NCBI RefSeq assembly: GCF_003668875.1
Contig: NZ_RAWM01000032.1
Location: 1 to 64,000 of the forward strand
Length of the DNA stretch: 64,000 bases
Direction: 5' to 3'
Source: Corallococcus interemptor
Lineage (GTDB): Bacteria > Myxococcota > Myxococcia > Myxococcales > Myxococcaceae
Under the pieces are notes generated by a model. It ran no database searches and was not told the DNA's origin. It saw only the letters and a program-made list of their open reading frames with translations. Positions 58,316-64,000 of the stretch are shown here, one piece after another. The stretch's first letter is position 1, and each line of letters starts with the position of its first letter. The position numbers were made by a program, and so were the translations under genes.

Positions 58316-58705
58316 ATGCAGAGCCTGGAACGGTGGAGACAGAAGGTCCGGCAGCTCAAGACGGAGGTGGCGGCGCTCTTCATCGCGGCCCGGCACCCGG
58401 GAGTCCCCTGGTACGCGAAGCTCCTCGCGGCGGCGGTGGTCGCCTATGCGCTGAGCCCCATCGACCTCATTCCAGACTTCATCCCGGTCCTCGGCCTGCT
58501 GGATGACCTGGTCCTCGTCCCGCTTGGCATTCTTTGGGTCCGCAGGCTCATCCCTCCCGCAGTGCTCGCCGAGTGCCGGGACAGGGCCCGCCAGGAAGCG
58601 AACCTGCGCAAGACGAATTGGGCCGCCGGGGCGGTCATCATCGCCCTCTGGGTGCTGCTTGCGCTGCTGTTCGTGCGGTGGCTGCGGCTACAGTGGATGG
58701 AATGA
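58316..58705 (+). CDS. DUF1232 (YkvA) family membrane protein
   Basis: The 129-residue protein has the DUF1232 core YALSPIDLIPDFIPVLGLLDDLVLVPLGI and a second C-terminal membrane helix (GAVIIALWVLLALLFVRWL). The role is unknown. Its stop overlaps the next start as ATGA, so the two are coupled. Confidence 0.9.
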   Translation: MQSLERWRQKVRQLKTEVAALFIAARHPGVPWYAKLLAAAVVAYALSPIDLIPDFIPVLGLLDDLVLVPLGILWVRRLIPPAVLAECRDRARQEANLRKTNWAAGAVIIALWVLLALLFVRWLRLQWME

Positions 58706-59325
58706 CGCTCATCCCGCTTCTGGTCGTTGGCCTTGTATCGACAGCAAACGCAGGTGACGTGCCGCGCTCGGGCCGCTTCGGTGCCGGAATCAGTCTGGAG
58801 CCCATCTCACTGGGGCCCATCCAGGCGTTCTCGGGCGGCCGGACGGCGGTAGGCATCAGCCTCCAGGCCGCCTTCCAGGTGGATCTCGGTGCCCGGTGGG
58901 CGCTCCGCCTGCCGCTGGAGGTGGGGTACGGCGGCTCCGGGGACGCCACCTTCTCCGAACTAGGCGTCACCCCGGGGCTCCTCTACCGCTGGCGCAGCGA
59001 TGCGGACCAGCGATGGGTTCCGTACCTCGGTGCCGGGCTGAAGCTCGGAGCCGTGGGGGCGGGCAGGGAGTTCCTGGGGCTTCCGCTCATCACCAGCGTG
59101 CAGTCGCTCGACCTCGACTTCGACGACTTCGATGACGACGACGGCGAGTCGGATCCCAACCTCGAGTCGCGTCTGGGTGCCTTCCCGGAGGTCTGGGCCG
59201 GGGTGGAGTGGCATCCCAACCGCTTGTTCTCGCTCAACCTGGGAGTGGCCTACACCTACGTGCGGATCCTCGGCACGAACGTCCACCTGCTGCATGAACG
59301 GGTGGGCGTGAGGTTCTCCCTCTAG
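58702..59325 (+). CDS. outer-membrane beta-barrel-like protein
   Basis: The 207-residue product starts at ATG 58702, overlapping the DUF1232 stop. It has a short signal peptide ending ANAGD, then repeated strands with alternating hydrophobic residues (YRWRSDADQRWVPYLGAGLK, RVGVRFSL at the C-terminus). A DDFDDDDGESD acidic stretch forms an extended loop. It likely is an outer-membrane barrel of unknown function. Confidence 0.7.
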   Translation: MTLIPLLVVGLVSTANAGDVPRSGRFGAGISLEPISLGPIQAFSGGRTAVGISLQAAFQVDLGARWALRLPLEVGYGGSGDATFSELGVTPGLLYRWRSDADQRWVPYLGAGLKLGAVGAGREFLGLPLITSVQSLDLDFDDFDDDDGESDPNLESRLGAFPEVWAGVEWHPNRLFSLNLGVAYTYVRILGTNVHLLHERVGVRFSL

Positions 59326-59679
59326 GGCTCCAACCGGGAACATGCTGTCGCCCTCATGGGTTGTCACCGAGGATCGGCAGGTCCGCACGCTTCCGGGCGC
59401 TGCTGACGGCCTCACCACCCCACGGGAGCTTTGACGTGCGCACGTGCCCAACCCTCGCTTCGTTCAGCATCCGATTGAACGGGCAGGGTCCGCGTGTGCC
59501 TCGCTCCCTGTCGCACAGGGCCGCCGCCTGGCTTGGGACGCTGGCCGTCGCGTCTCGCTAGCCGAGCGCCGCTGACGGCCAGACCCGCCTGACATCCCAT
59601 CCTCCCGCGTGCACGGTCCGCCGCACAGGCCGGGGCCTGCCCGCGTCACGTCTTCACCCTCTCTCCACGGGAGTCTTCC
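59326..59679. other. 354-base gap before the CBS gene
   Basis: No gene is supported here. Short frames exist but lack ribosome binding sites. It is likely the promoter and 5' leader region for the CBS-domain gene, which is preceded by CGGGAGTCTTCC. Confidence 0.4.
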
Positions 59680-60150
59680 ATGCCTACGTTCGTTCGCGAG
59701 TTCATGCTCGGCGACATCGCCGTGCTCGATCCCTGGACGCCGCTGCGCGAGGCGGCGGCACGCATGGCCCGCTCGGGCCACGGCTTCATCGTCATCGCGG
59801 ACGCGAAGCGGATCCGCGGACTGGTGACGCTGCGCCGGCTCATCCTGGGCGCCGAGCTCGCGGCCCAGGGATACCCTCTCCATGGCATCGGGGACCTGGC
59901 CAGCAGCCACTTCATCCTCTCACGCGAGGACGAGCCCCTCGCGCGGCTTGCTCCGCGCATGGCTCGCGCCGGCGTCCGGCGCGCCGTGGTGGTGGGCGAG
60001 GACGGGCAGGTCTCCGGCGTCATCACGACCCTGGAGCTCGCGCGCGCGGAGCGGCGCCGGCAGCGACGCCTCCAGGCCGTGGACCTCTCCTCCGAGGATT
60101 CGTTCCCGGCAAGTGACCCGCCCTCGTGGACCGGCACGATGGCCGGCTGA
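59680..60150 (+). CDS. CBS domain pair protein
   Basis: The 156-residue protein consists of two CBS motifs (TPLREAAARMARSGHGFIVI and EPLARLAPRMARAGVRRAVVV, each ending GLVTLRRL- or GVITTLEL-type). They bind adenosyl ligands such as AMP or SAM and signal energy state. A Ser-rich tail ends the protein. It precedes the Rnk-like gene by 58 bases. Confidence 0.85.
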   Translation: MPTFVREFMLGDIAVLDPWTPLREAAARMARSGHGFIVIADAKRIRGLVTLRRLILGAELAAQGYPLHGIGDLASSHFILSREDEPLARLAPRMARAGVRRAVVVGEDGQVSGVITTLELARAERRRQRRLQAVDLSSEDSFPASDPPSWTGTMAG

Positions 60151-60208
60151 CGCCTCCCGCCCCCTCCACCCCTCCCAGGAAACCCGCGACCCCGAAGAAA
60201 GGACAGAC

Positions 60209-60613
60209 ATGAGCCGCAATCCCCGAATCCTCATCAGCCCCTCGGACCTCGACTCCCTCCAGCGCCTCCTCGACCAGCAGGAGTCCGGGCGCGACGCGCT
60301 CTTCATCGAGCGCCTCGACCAGGAGCTTGCCCGCGCGGAGGTGGTGGAGCCGCTGCCGCCCGGCGTCGTGGCGATGAACAGCACCGTGGTCTTCGAGGAC
60401 GAGACGGGCCTGCGCCGTCAGCTCAAGCTCTGCTACCCGCGGGATGCGCGCACCGGGGCGGACTGCGTCTCGGTCCTCGCGCCCATCGGCAGCGCGCTGC
60501 TCGGACTCTCCGAGGGACAGCGCATCGAGTGGGAGGTCCCGGGAGGGAAGCGGCGGCTGCACGTCCTCGCCGTGTCCGCTCCGCCCGGACTGGCCGAGCA
60601 GCCCGCGGCCTGA
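60209..60613 (+). CDS. Rnk-like GreA/GreB family protein
   Basis: The 134-residue protein has ILISPSDLDSLQRLLDQ at the start and the C-terminal FKBP-like part (VAMNSTVVFEDETGLRRQLKL, SVLAPIGSALLGLSEGQRIEWEVPGGKRRLHVL) typical of Rnk. Rnk binds RNA polymerase without the GreA coiled-coil tip. ATG 60209 follows GAAAGGACAG. It lies downstream of the CBS gene on the same strand. Confidence 0.85.
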   Translation: MSRNPRILISPSDLDSLQRLLDQQESGRDALFIERLDQELARAEVVEPLPPGVVAMNSTVVFEDETGLRRQLKLCYPRDARTGADCVSVLAPIGSALLGLSEGQRIEWEVPGGKRRLHVLAVSAPPGLAEQPAA

Positions 60614-60638
60614 CGCCTCGCCCTGGCACGTCCCGCGG

Positions 60639-62084
60639 CTATTGAAGCTGCGTGACGTCTGGCCCGGGAGTGCCCGCCGCGAGCTTGCCGTCCTCCGCGC
60701 CGAGCTCCCAGGCGGGGCCTGCCCTCGGCAGCTCGAACCAGAACGTGCTGCCCCTCCCAGGCTCGGACGTGACGCCGACGCGCCCACCGTGGCCTTCCGC
60801 CAGCCGCTTCACGGTGGCGAGCCCCAGGCCAAGCCCTTCGGCGCCATCGGTCGCGCCCCGGAAGTAGGGCTCGAACAGGGAGGGCAGCAGCTCCGGGGCA
60901 ATCCCAGGGCCGGTGTCGATGACCTCGGTGCGGACGAAGGTACCCTTGCCGGTGGTCACCCGGACGGTGATGCGCCGGGTCGTGGCGTCGCCCATGTACT
61001 TCACTGCATTGCGGAGCAGGTTGCCGAGCAGGCTCAGGTAGACACCGGAGCCACACGTGACGAGGACCTCTGGGATCGGCTCGACGTGGAACTCGATCCG
61101 GGCGTGCTCCGCTTCAGCCGAGAAGCCGTCCATCGTGTCGGCGATGGCCTCGCAGGGGGCGGTCCGGGCTCCCGGGTCTGGCTTTGCTCCGGACCGTGCG
61201 AACTCGAGCAGCGCGCCGGTGATGGCGTCCGCCCGCTGGAGGCTCCGGATGATGCGGCGGATGGACTGCGCCACCGGGCCCTCGTCGCTCCGGCGGATGG
61301 CCAGCTCGGAGGCCATGCGCGCCGCGGAGAGCGGGTTCCGGATGTCGTGGGCGACGCGGCCCGCGAAGTGCTCCAGCTCCGCGGCCCGTTCGCGCAGGAA
61401 CCGGGCGTGTGCATCGAAGAGCGCTCGTCGCGTGCGCGCCTGACGATGGAGCAACCACGCCATGAGGACGGCGACCGTGCCGCAGACGACGTTGAGGGCG
61501 GTGGCGAGCCTGCGGGTGTTCTGGCGCGTCTCCAGGATGTTCGCCGCGAGCGTCCGTCCATAGATGGCATCATGCTCGATGGCGCGGGTGACGAGTTCAA
61601 GGAAGTGCTGGCGCGCCACCACGATGTCCCTGCCGACCGCCGCGGCCGCATTGGTGTCCCGTGGGGCATCCGCCAGGGAGCGCGCCTTCTGGACCCGCTG
61701 CTCGAATTGGAGCCAGGAGGCCTGGATGTCCAGGCGCAGCGGCTCCTCGCCGGGGACCGGTGGAAGGTCCAGGTAGGCGCGCGCCGCGTCCTTCAAGCGC
61801 GTCAGGTCCACCTCCAGTGTCCGCGCCGCCTCTTGCCTGTTCCCGGGCTCGTGAAGATAGCGTTCGAGGCTCAGCTCCGCTTCGAGCACGGCCCTTCGAA
61901 TCTGCGCCAGGTGCTCGATGCTCGGCCCCGAATTGAAGATGATGCCCTCGGAGAGATCGCCGATCTGCGCGGAGGCGCGCTGAACCACGAAGCTCGCCGC
62001 GACGAAGCTGCACACCACCGCCGTGAAGGCGAGCGCGAGCATCCTTCCGGAGGGAGCATTCCCGGGCGGGAGCGAAGTGGCCAT
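60639..62084 (-). CDS. membrane-bound sensor histidine kinase
   Basis: The 481-residue protein has an N-terminal membrane helix (MLALAFTAVVCSFVAASFVV), an extracytoplasmic helical sensor (about 40-190), a second helix (ALNVVCGTVAVLMAWLL), then HisKA with VAHDIRNPL and HATPase motifs (LLRNAVKYM, DTGPGIAPE, LGLGLATVKRLAEGHGG). It has no receiver, so a partner regulator is elsewhere. It converges with the Rnk-like gene. Confidence 0.9.
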   Translation of the reverse strand: MATSLPPGNAPSGRMLALAFTAVVCSFVAASFVVQRASAQIGDLSEGIIFNSGPSIEHLAQIRRAVLEAELSLERYLHEPGNRQEAARTLEVDLTRLKDAARAYLDLPPVPGEEPLRLDIQASWLQFEQRVQKARSLADAPRDTNAAAAVGRDIVVARQHFLELVTRAIEHDAIYGRTLAANILETRQNTRRLATALNVVCGTVAVLMAWLLHRQARTRRALFDAHARFLRERAAELEHFAGRVAHDIRNPLSAARMASELAIRRSDEGPVAQSIRRIIRSLQRADAITGALLEFARSGAKPDPGARTAPCEAIADTMDGFSAEAEHARIEFHVEPIPEVLVTCGSGVYLSLLGNLLRNAVKYMGDATTRRITVRVTTGKGTFVRTEVIDTGPGIAPELLPSLFEPYFRGATDGAEGLGLGLATVKRLAEGHGGRVGVTSEPGRGSTFWFELPRAGPAWELGAEDGKLAAGTPGPDVTQLQ

Positions 62085-62191
62085 GGCATGGTCATGCGTA
62101 CGGACCCCGCCATGAGCAAGCCCTGGCCCGCCGCTCCGTCATGCATGCGACGGGAACTCCAGGGGCCGCATCCAGAATAGGCTGAGCGGAT

Positions 62192-62650
62192 ATGCCCTCC
62201 GTCACCTTCCGCAACGCCCGTCACGCCGACCTGCCCACCATCATCCAGTTGCTCGCGAATGACGCCATCGCGCAGTCGCGCACCGGCTACGCCGAGGAGG
62301 TCACACCCGCCGTCGACGCCGCGTTCAACGAAATCACCGCCGACGCGAACAACGAGATCGTCGTGGGCGAGCTGGATGGGCAGGTCATCGCCACGCTCCA
62401 GCTCACGTACATCCCGGGCCTGGGGCGCGGCGGGATCCGGCGGGCCCTGGTGGAGGAGGTGCGCGTGCGCTCGGACCTGCGCGGGCAGCGCATTGGAGAA
62501 GCGCTGATGAACGAAGCGATGGCGCGCGCCCGGGCCCGGGGCTGCGCCCTGATGCAGCTCACCACCGACAAGCGGCGCCACGAAGCCCAGCGCTTCTATG
62601 CGCGGCTGGGATTCGTGGCGAGCCACGAAGGGATGAAGCTCCCTCTCTGA
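62192..62650 (+). CDS. GNAT family N-acetyltransferase
   Basis: The 152-residue protein has VRSDLRGQRIGEALMNEAMARA as the acetyl-CoA loop and AQRFYARLGFVAS near the end. It is a small single-domain GNAT; the substrate is not known. It converges with the VOC gene with one base between them. Confidence 0.85.
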   Translation: MPSVTFRNARHADLPTIIQLLANDAIAQSRTGYAEEVTPAVDAAFNEITADANNEIVVGELDGQVIATLQLTYIPGLGRGGIRRALVEEVRVRSDLRGQRIGEALMNEAMARARARGCALMQLTTDKRRHEAQRFYARLGFVASHEGMKLPL

Positions 62651-62651
62651 A

Positions 62652-63062
62652 TCACGGCTGCGGCTGGATGGCGGCCGGGTCCATCCAGAAGGACTCCCAC
62701 TGGTGGCCGTCCAGGTCCTCGAAGCTGCGCTGGTACATGAAGCCCTGGTCCATCTTCTCCTTGGTCTCCTTCGCGCCCGCCGCCAGCGCCTTGTCCACCA
62801 GCGTGTCGACGGCGGCCCGGCTCTCCGCCGTCAGGGCGATGATGGCCGCGGTGGACGTCTTCGTGTCCGCGATGTCCTTCTTGATGAAGCTCTTGAAGAA
62901 CGGCTTCACCAGCAGCATCGCGTAGATGTCCTCGCTGATGATCATGCAGGTGGCGTTCGCGTCGGTGAACTGGGGGTTGAACGTGTAGCCCAGCTTCGTG
63001 AAGAAACCGACCGCGCGGTCCAGCGACTCGACGGGGAGGTTGACGAAGATCTTGGTGCCCAT
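62652..63062 (-). CDS. VOC superfamily (glyoxalase-like) protein
   Basis: The 136-residue protein has the single VOC pattern: KIFVNLPVESLDRAVGFFTKLGYTFNPQF, MIISEDIYAMLLV, and GFMYQRSFEDLDGHQWESFWMDP. The metal His/Glu pair at the C-terminus (GHQWE) is visible, though the N-terminal metal ligands are weaker. AGGAGACG precedes ATG 63062. It belongs to the PhnB/SgaA-like group of resistance-like proteins. Confidence 0.85.
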   Translation of the reverse strand: MGTKIFVNLPVESLDRAVGFFTKLGYTFNPQFTDANATCMIISEDIYAMLLVKPFFKSFIKKDIADTKTSTAAIIALTAESRAAVDTLVDKALAAGAKETKEKMDQGFMYQRSFEDLDGHQWESFWMDPAAIQPQP

Positions 63063-63186
63063 GGTGCGTCTCCTGACGGAAAGGAAAGGGATGAGGTGAA
63101 CGTCGCCTTCATCCACGCGACGAACGCGCCCCGGTGGGATCGACACCGGATTTATTTTTCTTCGCGCCGCCGCCAACCCACTGGAA

Positions 63187-64000
63187 TCACAGCATCTTGC
63201 CGGGGTTGAGCAGGCCCAGCGGGTCGAGCGCGCGCTTGATCGCCTGGTGCAGGCGCAGCGTCTCCGGTCCCAGCTGCGCGCCCAGGAAGCCGCGCTTGAG
63301 GGACCCCACGCCGTGCTCGCCCGTGATGGTGCCTCCCAGGGCCAGCGCCGCGTGCAGGATGTCGTCGAAGGCTTCCTTCGCCCGCGCCAGCGCCACCGGA
63401 TCCTTCCGGTCGAAGACGACGGTGGGGTGCATGTTCCCATCCCCCGCGTGCCCGAACGTCCCGATGAGCACCCCGTGCTTCGCCGCGATGCGCTCCACCG
63501 CCGCGAGCAGCTCCGGGATGCGCACGACGGGCACGCCCACGTCGTCCAGCAGCGTGGCGCCGCGCTGCTCCAGCGCCGGGAAGGCGAAGCGGCGGGCACC
63601 CATGAGCAGCTCGCCCTCGGCCTCGTCGGCGGTGCTCATCACGGTGGTGGCCCCGGCCCGCTCGCAGGACGCGGCCATCAGCGCCAGCTCCTCCTCGCCC
63701 TGCACGCCGCCGGTGTCGGAGCGCGCGAGGAGCAGGGCCTCGGCCTCGACGTCCAGGCCCATGGGCTTCCAGGCCTCCACCGCGCGCACCGTGGTGCGGT
63801 CCATCAGCTCCAGCAGGGAAGGGCGCGAGCGCTCCATGATGTCGCAGACGGCCGTGCCCGCGCTCACCAGCGTGGGGAACGCGGCCACCAGCGTCGTCGC
63901 CTTCGGTGGCCGGGGGCGCAGCTTCAGCGTCGCTTCGGTGAGGACGCCCAGGGTGCCCTCGGAGCCGACGAAGAGGCGCGTCAGGTCGTAGCCCGCCACG
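63187..64000 (-). CDS. GlcD-type FAD-linked oxidase (N-terminus beyond window)
   Basis: The frame runs off the right edge. The visible part holds the end of the FAD_binding_4 domain (GYDLTRLFVGSEGTLGVLTEATLKL) and the FAD-linked oxidase C-terminal domain with GTFGHAGDGNMHP and TGEHGVGSLKR. It fits glycolate oxidase GlcD or D-lactate dehydrogenase. It ends LDPLGLLNPGKML, the family's usual C-terminus. Confidence 0.9.
   Translation of the reverse strand, partial: VAGYDLTRLFVGSEGTLGVLTEATLKLRPRPPKATTLVAAFPTLVSAGTAVCDIMERSRPSLLELMDRTTVRAVEAWKPMGLDVEAEALLLARSDTGGVQGEEELALMAASCERAGATTVMSTADEAEGELLMGARRFAFPALEQRGATLLDDVGVPVVRIPELLAAVERIAAKHGVLIGTFGHAGDGNMHPTVVFDRKDPVALARAKEAFDDILHAALALGGTITGEHGVGSLKRGFLGAQLGPETLRLHQAIKRALDPLGLLNPGKML

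Overview
The window looks like part of a myxobacterial chromosome, close to Myxococcus or Corallococcus. The support is very high GC with strongly GC-biased third codon positions, many secreted lipoproteins, PPC and GON domains, PEGA-type kinases, oversized hybrid sensor kinases and a dense mix of short operons. This is inferred from content; no marker gene such as 16S rRNA is present. Both edges cut genes: a UDP-glucose pyrophosphorylase at the left and a GlcD-type FAD oxidase at the right.

Layout. 0-9.3 kb: sugar nucleotide enzyme, a PPC-domain secreted protein, a TPR-like/Cys-rich lipoprotein pair, a lipoprotein agmatine deiminase homologue, PlsC and ExbB/TolQ-like genes, and an astacin/matrixin-type metalloprotease. 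9.3-10.8 kb: a scarred, more AT-rich patch with gene remnants and a Cys-rich secreted gene whose 3' end looks frameshifted. 10.8-16.9 kb: a 2032-residue hybrid kinase made of two copies of the same PAS-GAF-kinase-receiver-kinase unit. 17-22.7 kb: carotenoid oxygenase, HxlR regulator with a divergent hydrolase, a helical-GNAT fusion and a serine protease homologue that has lost two of three catalytic residues. 22.7-26.6 kb: DnaG-type primase, MazG-like protein and a phospholipase D (PLD) protein. 26.7-33.5 kb: small secreted proteins, a two-GON-domain lipoprotein, an AraC regulator, and two unusual multidomain cytoplasmic proteins.

33.5-37.7 kb holds the most striking unit: a GHSRGG lipase-like protein followed by a 946-residue protein with two intact PLD HKD motifs and a C-terminal Ulp1/CE-clan-like cysteine protease signature. 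It resembles a secreted effector operon; the two odd proteins that face it convergently are candidate partners. 37.8-43.4 kb: a PEGA-type pseudokinase, HtrA protease, a receiver-kinase hybrid without a phospho-accepting His, and agmatinase.

43.4-50 kb: housekeeping and small genes, including yacG, a flippase-like membrane protein, a ribbon-helix-helix gene coupled to a 25-residue ORF, and a clear yybP-ykoY manganese riboswitch upstream of an UPF0016 Mn exporter family gene. 50-57 kb: a PA14-GH16 glycosidase beside a GH5 remnant, and an alkylation-repair operon (Ada-AlkA fusion, Ogt, PEP-mutase-family enzyme, methyltransferase). 57-64 kb: tRNA-Met with a strong terminator, FNT transporter, DUF1232 protein, CBS protein, Rnk-like factor, a sensor kinase, GNAT, VOC protein and the truncated FAD oxidase.

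No CRISPR array, insertion sequence, prophage, replication origin or rRNA operon was seen.
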